Positions 1-6,758 of a DNA stretch of 9,124 nt are shown in pieces. Origin of the DNA: Marinosulfonomonas sp. (lineage in GTDB: Bacteria > Pseudomonadota > Alphaproteobacteria > Rhodobacterales > Rhodobacteraceae). Under the pieces are notes generated by a model. That model was not told where the DNA came from and ran no database searches. It saw only the letters and a program-made list of their open reading frames with translations. The stretch is from the NCBI GenBank assembly GCA_015494385.1, contig WGBJ01000362.1, forward strand, positions 1-9,124, in the 5' to 3' direction. Both the position numbers and the translations under genes were made by a program. Position 1 is the stretch's first letter. Each line of letters begins with the position of its first letter.

Positions 1-1077
1 GATCTCGTTGGCGTCTTCTGGGAAGATAGACCAGAGCCGCTTGCCAATCTCGCGAAAAATCTTCTGGTCTTCGGTCAATAGATTTTCGTCATTGCGCCGT
101 ATGAAATGCCGCTTTTCAGCACGTCCGAATTTGGTCACACAGTGTTCCCATTTTTCACGCGGGATACCCCCTTCTTCGGCCTCTTCCTGCGACAAATCAC
201 TGATCCCGCGCAGGATCAGACCGGGGGCGCTGTCTTCCTCGGGGATATTTGCGGATTCCATTTCAAAATTGGTCACATCGCGCAGGCGTATCTGAAAATG
301 CGTAAACGGCTTGCCCTGAGCAGCGGACAGGGCTTGCAACCGCTGACACAGGTTTGCGATTTTATAAAGCACCTCGTCCGCAGCATCATCTTCGAACCAG
401 TCCTCGGTTCCATCCTTCAAAACCCAGTGCCCGTCTAGTGTCATCGCCGCAGGAAAGAACATGCCGGACAGATAGATTTCGACGGCCTCATCCGGCATGA
501 TGCCTGCCAGCAAGTTACCGATCTCCTGAAAGACCTGCTGATCCTCGGTCGGTTCGGCCTGTGCCACCTGATCCTGTGCGCCCGTCCCATCAATCGCATC
601 ATCCTGAACCGGATGGTCTGTGCTTTGGGTTTTCACCAACCCGTCGCCGAATTTGGCCACATGGTTTTCCCAAACTTCGCGGGTGATATAGTGTGCCTCG
701 GCCTCTTCCCAAGTCAGATCACTGACCCGCCGCATGAACAGGCCTTCGTTGTTATCCTCAATGGGGATATTGGCGAATTCCATTTTGAATTCCCCCGAAT
801 CCGTCAAATGCCCTTCGCAATGTGTAAATGGCGAGCGTTTGAAACGCGGCAGGGTTTGAAGCTGTGCACAAAGCTCTCTTATTTCATGGCTAACATCATT
901 GTATACATCATCGAATCCAAACCAGTCTTTGCGGCCGTCCTTTCGGAACCAATAACTCGTATAAGTAGTATTTCCGGGATACAACTTTACTCGAAAAATA
1001 AACACTTTTGCTTCATCCGGCATGATTGACTTAATCTGGTCACGGATTTGGTTGTAGATTTGTTGTTCGTCCGGCAT
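1..1077 (-). CDS. Tandem YezG/DUF600-like immunity protein (partial, 3' end outside window)
   Basis: The minus strand is open for 359 codons from ATG at 1077 to the window edge with no stop, so the C-terminus is missing. The protein is built from repeats. Domain 1 is residues 1-144 (starts MPDEQQIYNQI), domain 2 is 177-318 (starts TEDQQVFQEI), and a third begins at 335 (TEDQKIFREI), a period of 158 residues between domains 2 and 3. Each complete copy has an MPDEA turn, a KDGxxDWF motif, a helix ending LCxxLQxL, an FxMExANIP strand, and a closing RExWExxxxKFG. This pattern resembles the YezG/DUF600 immunity family, in which B. subtilis YezG neutralises the YeeF toxin; the assignment is by eye. 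Linker 1 (145-176) is acidic and Gln-rich. Start 1077 is chosen because its first residues align with the starts of the other domains. An in-frame ATG at 1116 would add 13 residues. Neither has a convincing ribosome binding site. No toxin gene is visible. GC is about 41% at 901-1080 against roughly 75% on the 1201-1260 line, suggesting acquisition by transfer. Cytoplasmic, with no signal peptide or membrane segment. Confidence 0.6.
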   Translation of the reverse strand, partial: MPDEQQIYNQIRDQIKSIMPDEAKVFIFRVKLYPGNTTYTSYWFRKDGRKDWFGFDDVYNDVSHEIRELCAQLQTLPRFKRSPFTHCEGHLTDSGEFKMEFANIPIEDNNEGLFMRRVSDLTWEEAEAHYITREVWENHVAKFGDGLVKTQSTDHPVQDDAIDGTGAQDQVAQAEPTEDQQVFQEIGNLLAGIMPDEAVEIYLSGMFFPAAMTLDGHWVLKDGTEDWFEDDAADEVLYKIANLCQRLQALSAAQGKPFTHFQIRLRDVTNFEMESANIPEEDSAPGLILRGISDLSQEEAEEGGIPREKWEHCVTKFGRAEKRHFIRRNDENLLTEDQKIFREIGKRLWSIFPEDANEI

Positions 1078-1078
1078 T

Positions 1079-1195
1079 TCATTGTCCCGTTGCTGTATTA
1101 TTAATTGTTCTTTCATGCGGATCGCCACCATCCACCCGATAAGTAACCTCGAACCGATCCGGCCTCCTGCTGTTGCCATTGTATATCGACTCAAC
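1079..1195 (-). other. Start-less open frame between the YcjF-like and YezG-like genes
   Basis: Immediately after the TAG (1198-1196) of the YcjF-family gene, the same frame stays open for 38 codons and ends in TGA at 1081-1079, one base before the ATG of the immunity gene. It reads VESIYNGNSRRPDRFEVTYR, then VDGGDPHERTINNTATGQ. There is no ATG in the frame; the only conventional alternative start is a GTG at the 21st codon. Third-position GC is 17 of 38, which neither supports nor excludes coding. It could be chance, a C-terminal extension lost to a stop mutation, or the 3' remnant of a gene (for example a toxin) that once preceded the immunity gene. I do not recognise the peptide. I see no clear promoter or terminator here. 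Confidence 0.3.
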
Positions 1196-2194
1196 CTATC
1201 CGCGCCCGAACAACCCCGCAAGCGCCCGCTTGACCAGCCCCGTCACCGCGGGGCGTTTGGCATTGATGAACGGCAGCGGGCGGCAGACTTCCATCGCCGC
1301 CACCCCGACCCGCGCGGTCAGGGCACCATTGATCACCCCCTCGCCAAACCGGCGCGAGATTTTCGACAACACCCCGCCACCGGCAATCGAATGGATCAGG
1401 TCATCGCCCACCGCAACCGCCCCCGTGGCGACCAGATGGGTCAGCACGCTGCGGGTCAGCCGCCAGTTGCCGATCACGCCGGAGCGCCCGCCGTAAACCT
1501 CGGCAATGCGGCGGATCATCCGCAGGTTCGCCGTCAACGCCACCGCCACATCGGCCAGCGCCAGCGGCACAATCGCCGTTACTGTCGCCACCGACCGCGC
1601 GGCGGCCTCGATCTCTTTCACCGCTTGCGCATCCAGCGGTACGATCACCTCGGATTCCGCCAGTGCCAGCAAGCCGTCGGCGTCAAACACATCGCCCTTG
1701 CGCTCTCTGAAATTTGCCCGCCCCCAGTCGGTATCCTCGCGGCCCGCATAGAGCGCCATCAGCCGGTCCGTCACATCCCGTGCAGCCTCCAGATCACCCG
1801 AGGCCAGCGCCGCCCCCGCCGCCCGATGCACCCGATCCAGCCGTTTCAGGCGGGCAAACCCCAGGGCCTCGCGCAGGGCCATGACCGTGAGCACAGCCAA
1901 CAGCAACACCGTCAGCCCCAGCGCCAGATAGCCCAGATATGTATTGCGTGCGATCATGCCGGTGACGAAATCCCACGCGGCCACCGACAGGGCGAACCCG
2001 CCCAGCGCCACCACCAATGACCAGAACCAGCGGGCCAGCCGTGACGGTTTGCGCGCCGCGATCTGCACCAGAGTCTGCATTGCCTGCCCTGTGGGCGCAG
2101 GGGCATCCGGCACCGGCGGCGCGGTGGCAGGGGTGATGTCGGACGTGTCCTCTTCCAGTTCGATCAGCACAGGGCCGTTTGATTTATCACTCAT
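1196..2194 (-). CDS. ycjF: YcjF-family (DUF697 / TIGR01620) inner-membrane protein
   Basis: A 332-residue protein of unknown biochemical function that in many proteobacteria is encoded next to YcjX; the pair is usually linked to envelope or heat stress in E. coli. The N-terminus (about 1-50) is acidic and Pro/Ala-rich and looks disordered. Two transmembrane segments follow at about 56-76 and 87-107. After a cytosolic stretch comes a C-terminal DUF697-type helical region with long hydrophobic helices, including IVPLALADVAVALTANL and SVLTHLVATGAVAVGDDL. The start at 2194 is chosen because its ATG overlaps the stop of the upstream ycjX gene as ATGA, giving translational coupling. A longer frame is open to 2320 but would run 42 codons into the ycjX 3' end. 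The length fits the family. Assignment is based on the neighbour, the architecture and the C-terminal sequence. The gene symbol is that of the E. coli homologue. Confidence 0.85.
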   Translation of the reverse strand: MSDKSNGPVLIELEEDTSDITPATAPPVPDAPAPTGQAMQTLVQIAARKPSRLARWFWSLVVALGGFALSVAAWDFVTGMIARNTYLGYLALGLTVLLLAVLTVMALREALGFARLKRLDRVHRAAGAALASGDLEAARDVTDRLMALYAGREDTDWGRANFRERKGDVFDADGLLALAESEVIVPLDAQAVKEIEAAARSVATVTAIVPLALADVAVALTANLRMIRRIAEVYGGRSGVIGNWRLTRSVLTHLVATGAVAVGDDLIHSIAGGGVLSKISRRFGEGVINGALTARVGVAAMEVCRPLPFINAKRPAVTGLVKRALAGLFGRG

Positions 2195-3600
2195 CTCAAA
2201 TAATCTCCGATCAGAAATTCCGCCGCCTTGTCCAGCCGGATATGCGGCGGCCCCTCGCCCGGTTTCAGGTGCAGGGGTGCCGGTGCAAAGCTCATGATCT
2301 GATAATCCTCGCCCAGCCATTTCTGCGCCCCTTCACGGGCAGGCGACAACAGTTTTGCCGGATCATCGGGCAATTCACCGGGGTAAAACGCGGCCTGTTT
2401 GCCGCTGTCCAGCAGGATACCGCGCACACAGTCCAGCCGCTTGCCGTTATGTTCGATCGTTTCCTCGACCGTGGCGCGCAGGGCGGCAATCGACATGGCC
2501 GAGGTCAGCGCACCGGAAAAATCAGCCCGATCCCGCGCATCGCGCAGCATGGCGGTGATGATCGCGGTCAGACGCGGGTGCTGGCGGTGGTGCAGATGAT
2601 CCGCCTTGGTGGCGGCAAACAGGATGCGCTCGACCCGATGCACCCCGAACAGCGAGGCCAGAAACCCCACCTTGCCGGGGCGAAAGGCCTTCAGAACATC
2701 CCCCATCGCGCGGCGCATGTCCTCGACCGCCTGCGGGCCACGGTGAATGGCACCCAGCGCGTCAAGCAACACCACCTGCCGGTCGATCTTGGCGAAATGA
2801 TCGCGGAAAAACGGCTGCACCACCTGTTTCTTGTAGGCTTCATAGCGGCGCTCCATCTCGCGCCACATCGAGCCGCGTTTGGGGCTGTCGGGCTGCGGGA
2901 TCGGGGCGAATGTCAACACCGGCGAGCCTTCCATTTCGCCGGGCAGCAGGAACCGCCCCGGCGTGCAGTCGGAAAACCCCGCCTCGCGGGCGGCGTGCAG
3001 ATAGGTGGTGTAAACGGCGGCCAGTTCCTGTGCCTGTGTTTCGTCAAACGGGGCTGCGGGATCGACCTCCTGCGCCAAAAATTCCGCCGCACACTCGCGC
3101 GCCTTGATCACCTCCAGCACAGCGGCGGACCATTCGGCATAAGATTTATCCAGCAAGCCAAGGTCCAGCAGCCATTCACCGGGGTAGTCGACAATATCCA
3201 GATGCACCACACGCGGGCCGGACAGGTTGCCCAGCAACCCCGTCGGCTGCACCTTCAGCGACACCCGCAGTTGCGAAACATTGCGGGTGCTTTGCGGCCA
3301 ATGGGGCTGATCCGCCGTCAGTGCTGCCAGATGCGTTTCATATTCAAACCGCGGCACGGTATCATCCGGCTGCGGCTGCAAATAGGCCGCCTGCACCGCC
3401 CCCGAGGCCGCGCCCAGCAATTGCGGCATCCGCCCGCGATCCAGCAGATTGGCCACAAGGGATGTGATAAACACCGTCTTGCCCGCACGGCTCAGGCCCG
3501 TGACCCCCAGCCGCACCGTCACTTCAGAGCCAATCCAGCCCCCCGTCAAACCGCTTACCACCTCGGAAATCCGCAAAAATCTTCCCCTTGCTTTGCCCAT
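2191..3600 (-). CDS. ycjX: YcjX-family P-loop NTPase
   Basis: A 469-residue member of the YcjX family (E. coli YcjX is close to this length), predicted cytosolic nucleotide-binding proteins whose exact role is not established. Visible GTPase-like motifs are a Walker A/G1 loop GLSRAGKT (residues 35-42), a G3-like DYPGEW (138-143), and a G4-like TKAD (331-334) after the hydrophobic strand RILFAA. The start ATG at 3600 is preferred because it gives the family length and leaves the palindrome at 3635-3714 untranslated. In-frame ATGs at 3648 and 3669 would run through part of that palindrome. A GTG near residue 14 is also possible, and no start has a strong ribosome binding site. The 3' end overlaps the YcjF-family gene by four bases (ATGA), so the two form one operon transcribed away from truA. 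Product call is firm; the start is less so. Confidence 0.92.
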   Translation of the reverse strand: MGKARGRFLRISEVVSGLTGGWIGSEVTVRLGVTGLSRAGKTVFITSLVANLLDRGRMPQLLGAASGAVQAAYLQPQPDDTVPRFEYETHLAALTADQPHWPQSTRNVSQLRVSLKVQPTGLLGNLSGPRVVHLDIVDYPGEWLLDLGLLDKSYAEWSAAVLEVIKARECAAEFLAQEVDPAAPFDETQAQELAAVYTTYLHAAREAGFSDCTPGRFLLPGEMEGSPVLTFAPIPQPDSPKRGSMWREMERRYEAYKKQVVQPFFRDHFAKIDRQVVLLDALGAIHRGPQAVEDMRRAMGDVLKAFRPGKVGFLASLFGVHRVERILFAATKADHLHHRQHPRLTAIITAMLRDARDRADFSGALTSAMSIAALRATVEETIEHNGKRLDCVRGILLDSGKQAAFYPGELPDDPAKLLSPAREGAQKWLGEDYQIMSFAPAPLHLKPGEGPPHIRLDKAAEFLIGDYLR

Positions 3601-3759
3601 AAGATAGGCGTCCGAACCCCCGCTGCCTAGGCCCCATCTTTGTTCCATAAATATCCGCGCCGCAGGCATAAAAGTTTTCTTGCCTGCGGCGCAGGTATTT
3701 ACGGCAAGAAGAAGCCAAGCCCGATTGCCAATTCGCGCCTGTCACGCTACCCAAGAGCC
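3601..3759. promoter_or_regulatory. Divergent intergenic region between ycjX and truA
   Basis: These 159 bp separate the start codons of ycjX (minus) and truA (plus), so promoters for both are expected here. The only clear structure is the palindrome at 3635-3714. I could not identify -35/-10 boxes with confidence. A weak AAGAG lies just upstream of the truA ATG. Confidence 0.5.
3635..3714. repeat. Large imperfect palindrome in the divergent ycjX/truA intergenic region
   Basis: The arms are 3635-3668 and 3681-3714 around a 12-nt loop. The innermost 12 bp (3657-3668 against 3681-3692) pair perfectly: GCGCCGCAGGCA with TGCCTGCGGCGC. Pairing continues outward with scattered mismatches through AAATAT/GTATTT and CC/GG to about 34 bp per arm. 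It lies between two divergent start codons, so it is not placed as an ordinary transcription terminator. Because of the symmetry, both strands encode similar peptides across it (ACGAGIYG on plus, ACGADIYG on minus), which creates misleading N-terminal extensions of both neighbouring genes. It could be a dispersed intergenic palindromic repeat, a protein-binding site, or a 5' UTR hairpin. Confidence 0.8.
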
Positions 3760-4530
3760 ATGCCACGTTATGCTTTGAAAATAGAATACAACGGCGCGCC
3801 GTTTTCTGGATGGCAACGCCAAAAGGGCTTGCCGACGGTGCAATTGGCTGTCGAGGATGCCTTGCGCAAGCTGCAACCGGATTTTGATGGCATTCAGGCG
3901 GCAGGGCGTACCGATACCGGTGTTCATGCGACCGGACAGGTCGCCCATTGCGATATGGTCAAGGAGTGGGATCCGTTCCGCCTGATGGAAGCGCTGAATT
4001 ACCACCTAAAACCCAACCCGGTAGCGATTGTCGATGTGGCAGCGGTACCGGATGACTTCCACGCCCGCTTTTCCGCCCGCGAGCGGCGCTATCTGTTCCG
4101 GCTGGTCAGCCGCCGTGCGCCATTGGTGCATGACAGGGGGCTGGTGTGGCAGGTTAGACACCCGCTGGATCTGGCGGCAATGCAACGGGGCGCGGATTAT
4201 CTGCTGGGACAGCATGATTTCACCACCTTCCGTTCCGCCGGATGTCAGGCCCAATCCCCCGTCAAAACGCTGGACGAATTGCGCATTGAGCAGGTTGATT
4301 ACCCGCATGGCTGCGAATTCCGCTTCCATGTGCGCGCCCGCAGTTTTCTGCACAATCAGGTGCGCAGTTTCGTTGGCACGCTGGAACGGGTCGGCGCCGG
4401 CGCATGGGAACCGGAAGATGTGCGCGACGCGCTAGAGGCGCGCGACCGCACCGCCTGTGGTCCGGTCAGCCCGCCGCAGGGGCTGTATCTGGCGCATGTG
4501 CATTATCCGGAACGGCCGTTCGGTGCGTAA
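3760..4530 (+). CDS. truA: tRNA pseudouridine(38-40) synthase TruA
   Basis: A 256-residue protein of normal TruA length. It isomerises uridines 38-40 of the tRNA anticodon stem-loop to pseudouridine and acts in the cytosol as a dimer. The catalytic aspartate is Asp52 in the hallmark RTDTGVHA (residues 50-57). The conserved Tyr of the second active-site motif is Tyr111 in ERRYLFRL, and the C-terminal [11 protein letters not shown] (from 196) matches the family. The N-terminal [19 protein letters not shown] is a typical TruA start, which fixes the ATG at 3760. The frame is open 40 codons further upstream, but that part is the translated palindrome. A weak AAGAG precedes the ATG. The gene stands alone on the plus strand. 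Its last 28 bases overlap the 3' end of the convergent deaminase gene, and no intrinsic terminator is visible. Confidence 0.97.
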   Translation: MPRYALKIEYNGAPFSGWQRQKGLPTVQLAVEDALRKLQPDFDGIQAAGRTDTGVHATGQVAHCDMVKEWDPFRLMEALNYHLKPNPVAIVDVAAVPDDFHARFSARERRYLFRLVSRRAPLVHDRGLVWQVRHPLDLAAMQRGADYLLGQHDFTTFRSAGCQAQSPVKTLDELRIEQVDYPHGCEFRFHVRARSFLHNQVRSFVGTLERVGAGAWEPEDVRDALEARDRTACGPVSPPQGLYLAHVHYPERPFGA

Positions 4531-5801
4531 TTCGACGCTTCCAGCGTCAGTGGCCGGCCCGACATATCCAGAACATGTTCCACACAAGGGGCGCTGGCGA
4601 TAATCTTGCCACCGCGCACGGTATTCAGCCGGTGCGCCCGCAGACGGATCGCCTCGATCGGATCATCGGCCTGAAGGCGGATGAAGTTGGCGTCACAGCC
4701 CACCTCAAGCCCGTAGCCCTCAAGCCCCATGATCGTGGCGGAATTCACCGTCACCGCATCAAAACACCAGCGCATATCGGCGCGGGACGACAACTGCCCC
4801 ACATGCAAGCCCATGAACGCAACATCCAGCATGTCGGCCTTGCCCAGCGAATACCACGGGTCCATCACACAGTCCGAGCCAAAGCCAACCGTGATCCCGG
4901 CATCGCGCAATTCGCGCACCCGTGTTTGCCCGCGACGTTTGGGGTAGGTGTCGTGCCGCCCCTGCAGCATGATGTTGATCAGCGGGTTGGGGATGGCGTG
5001 CAATCCGGCCTCGGCCATCAGCGGGATCAGTTTGGAGACATAGTAATTGTCCATCGAATGCATCGAGGTCAGGTGCGATCCGGCCACCCGCCCCTGCAAG
5101 CCCAGCCGTGTGGTTTCATAGGCCAGCGTTTCCACATGGCGGCTGAGGGGGTCATCGCTTTCGTCGCAATGCATGTCCACCATCAGCCCGCGCTTTTCAG
5201 CAATTTCACACAGCAGACGCACGGAGGCGGCCCCGTCCTGCATGGTGCGCTCAAAATGCGGGATGCCGCCCACCACATCGACCCCGCGATCCAGCGCGCG
5301 GGTCAGGTTTTCCATCGCCTTGGGATCACGCAAAACACCATCCTGCGGAAAGGCAACCAGTTGCAGATCCAGATAGGGCGCAACCTGCGCCCGAACCTCG
5401 ATCAGCGCATCCACGCCCTTCAGATCATCATCGCAGATGTCCACATGGCTGCGGATCGCGCCAATCCCCATCGCCACGGCCAGATCGCAATAGCGCAAGG
5501 CGCGCTCGATGATCTCGTCCACCGTTTGCTGCGGTTTCAACTCGCCCCACAGCGCGATCCCTTCCAGCAAGGTACCCGAGGTATTCATCCGTGGCCGCCC
5601 CAGCGAAAGTGTTGCGTCCATATGGAAATGCGGGTCCACAAAGGGCGGGCACACCAGTTGCGATTCCGCATCCAGCACCGTGTCGGACTCGGCCTTGATG
5701 TTGCGTTCAATCGCAACGATTTTGCCATCCTTGCAGGCGATGCAATGTCCCTTGCGGCCATCCGGCAGGGTGGCGTTGGTGACAAGCAGGTCAAATCGCA
5801 T
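4503..5801 (-). CDS. codA: CodA-family cytosine / probable 5-methylcytosine deaminase
   Basis: A 432-residue amidohydrolase closely resembling E. coli CodA (427 residues) along its whole length, catalysing hydrolytic removal of the exocyclic amino group of a pyrimidine base. Metal ligands and catalytic residues are in place with a constant offset of three from CodA: His58 and His60 in DPHFHMD, His211 and Glu214 in DMHCDE, His243 in SHLTSMHS, and Asp310. The substrate-contacting Gln153 (AFPQDG) and the DPWY motif (314-317) are kept. The notable change is at [10 protein letters not shown], where CodA has FGHDDVFDPW: Ser309 replaces His312 and Cys311 replaces Asp314. Loss of the Asp314 equivalent is the signature reported for bacterial 5-methylcytosine deaminases, including one from Rhodobacter sphaeroides, so the substrate may be 5-methylcytosine (product thymine). 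It is the last gene in view of the importer operon, 12 bases after permease 2, with its own strong ribosome binding site. Family call is firm; the preferred substrate is inferred. Confidence 0.93.
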   Translation of the reverse strand: MRFDLLVTNATLPDGRKGHCIACKDGKIVAIERNIKAESDTVLDAESQLVCPPFVDPHFHMDATLSLGRPRMNTSGTLLEGIALWGELKPQQTVDEIIERALRYCDLAVAMGIGAIRSHVDICDDDLKGVDALIEVRAQVAPYLDLQLVAFPQDGVLRDPKAMENLTRALDRGVDVVGGIPHFERTMQDGAASVRLLCEIAEKRGLMVDMHCDESDDPLSRHVETLAYETTRLGLQGRVAGSHLTSMHSMDNYYVSKLIPLMAEAGLHAIPNPLINIMLQGRHDTYPKRRGQTRVRELRDAGITVGFGSDCVMDPWYSLGKADMLDVAFMGLHVGQLSSRADMRWCFDAVTVNSATIMGLEGYGLEVGCDANFIRLQADDPIEAIRLRAHRLNTVRGGKIIASAPCVEHVLDMSGRPLTLEASNYAPNGRSG

Positions 5802-5810
5802 GGGGTATTT

Positions 5811-5815
5811 CTCCT
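5811..5815 (-). promoter_or_regulatory. Ribosome binding site of the deaminase gene
   Basis: AGGAG on the minus strand, nine bases before the ATG at 5801. It overlaps the TAG stop (5816-5814) of the permease 2 gene. It is the clearest Shine-Dalgarno sequence in the window and fixes the start of the deaminase. Confidence 0.85.
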
Positions 5816-6758
5816 AACGGTGGCCCTTGAACCACGGATGCAGCAGGGCGCGGGGGTATTCGGCTTTTCTGGCAACGATGACCAGCGCGATAATCGACAA
5901 AACATAGGGCGCCATCAGGAATATCTGCGAAGGCACAATCGCGCCCGCCTCGGTTTGCAGGCGCACCTGAAAAGCGTCGAACATACCAAATAACAATGCG
6001 CCCAACAGCGCCTTGCCCGGTCGCCAACTGGCAAAAATGACCAAGGCAATACAAATCCAACCCCGCCCGTTTACCATACCAAAGAAGAACGCGTCAAACG
6101 CCGACATGGTCAGGAACGCCCCGCCCAGCGCCATCAGGGCCGATCCGGCCACCACCGCACCGATGCGCAGCTTGTACACCGACAGCCCCTGCGCATTCAC
6201 CGCATCGGGGTTGTCCCCCACCGCTTGCAGCGCCACACCCAGTGGCGTGCGGTTGATCACCCACCAGACCACGCCGACCATGATCAGCGCCAGCCACGTC
6301 ATGGCGGTTTGCTGGAACACCACGGGGCCAAGGAAGGGGATATCAGACAGGATCGGCACATCCATCGGCTGAAAGGCGGTGATGCGCGGTGGCGAGGATA
6401 CATCGGGCAGGATGGTGCGATAGAGGAAGGACGCCGCCGATGTGGCAAACAGCGTTATTCCCAGCCCCGACACATGTTGCGACAGGCCCAGCGGCACGGT
6501 CAGAATGGCGTGGAACAGACCAAACAGCCCCCCCGCAGCGGCAGCGGCAATAACCCCCAGCCACAACGGCGCACCAGCATAAACCGACATCCAGCCAACC
6601 ATGGCGCCGACCACAAAGATGCCCTCGATCCCCAGATTCAGCACGCCTGCGCGTTCGCACAGCAATGCGCCCAGCACGCCAAAGATCAGCGGGGTGGCAA
6701 TGCGTAAGGAGGCGACCCAGAAGTTCTCGTTCAAGAAGATTTGCAGCATGTCCATCAT
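5814..6758 (-). CDS. BMP-type nucleoside/nucleobase ABC transporter, permease 2 (YufQ/NupQ-like)
   Basis: A 314-residue polytopic inner-membrane protein of the branched-chain-amino-acid/sugar permease superfamily, the second permease of BMP-family purine/nucleoside importers. The diagnostic motif VLNLGIEGIF is at residues 39-48, after a first hydrophobic segment (about 20-34). Further hydrophobic helices include WLGVIAAAAAGGLFGLF, WLALIMVGVVWWVI and a C-terminal VLSIIALVIVA. The cytosolic loop with TPLGVALQAVGDNPDAVNAQG fits the ATPase-coupling region of this family. The start at 6758 overlaps the permease 1 stop as ATGA; a second ATG follows directly in frame. GGGGCAGG lies shortly upstream and can serve as ribosome binding site. 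Subfamily comes from the motif and gene order; the transported substrate is not readable from sequence, but the downstream deaminase points to a pyrimidine. Confidence 0.93.
   Translation of the reverse strand: MMDMLQIFLNENFWVASLRIATPLIFGVLGALLCERAGVLNLGIEGIFVVGAMVGWMSVYAGAPLWLGVIAAAAAGGLFGLFHAILTVPLGLSQHVSGLGITLFATSAASFLYRTILPDVSSPPRITAFQPMDVPILSDIPFLGPVVFQQTAMTWLALIMVGVVWWVINRTPLGVALQAVGDNPDAVNAQGLSVYKLRIGAVVAGSALMALGGAFLTMSAFDAFFFGMVNGRGWICIALVIFASWRPGKALLGALLFGMFDAFQVRLQTEAGAIVPSQIFLMAPYVLSIIALVIVARKAEYPRALLHPWFKGHR

Noticed and set aside
106..1029. Two plus-strand frames (106-438 and 613-1029) that share similar peptide stretches
   Set aside because: The similarity is the antisense reading of the tandem immunity domains on the minus strand, whose continuous 359-codon frame explains it.
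1082..2020. 312-codon plus-strand open frame
   Set aside because: Complement of the YcjF-family gene; low-complexity His/Gln/Arg/Pro composition.
2195..2320. 42-codon N-terminal extension of the YcjF-family protein
   Set aside because: It would be read out of frame through the ycjX 3' end; the ATGA-coupled start at 2194 is better supported.
2179..3630. 483-codon plus-strand open frame
   Set aside because: Complement of ycjX, which has clear P-loop motifs; the plus-strand product has no family features.
3524..3766. 80-codon minus-strand frame crossing the intergenic palindrome
   Set aside because: It overlaps the ycjX start in another frame, and its recognisable peptide is only the translated palindrome.
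4510..4521. Perfect palindrome GAACGGCCGTTC near the truA stop, considered as a terminator
   Set aside because: It has no loop and no T-run on either side, and it lies within coding sequence of truA, partly overlapping the end of the deaminase gene.
4404..5993. 529-codon plus-strand open frame, longer than the deaminase gene it opposes
   Set aside because: It is antisense to the convincing CodA-family gene and permease 2; the product is rich in His, Gln, Arg and Pro with no recognisable domain, typical of the complement of a high-GC gene.
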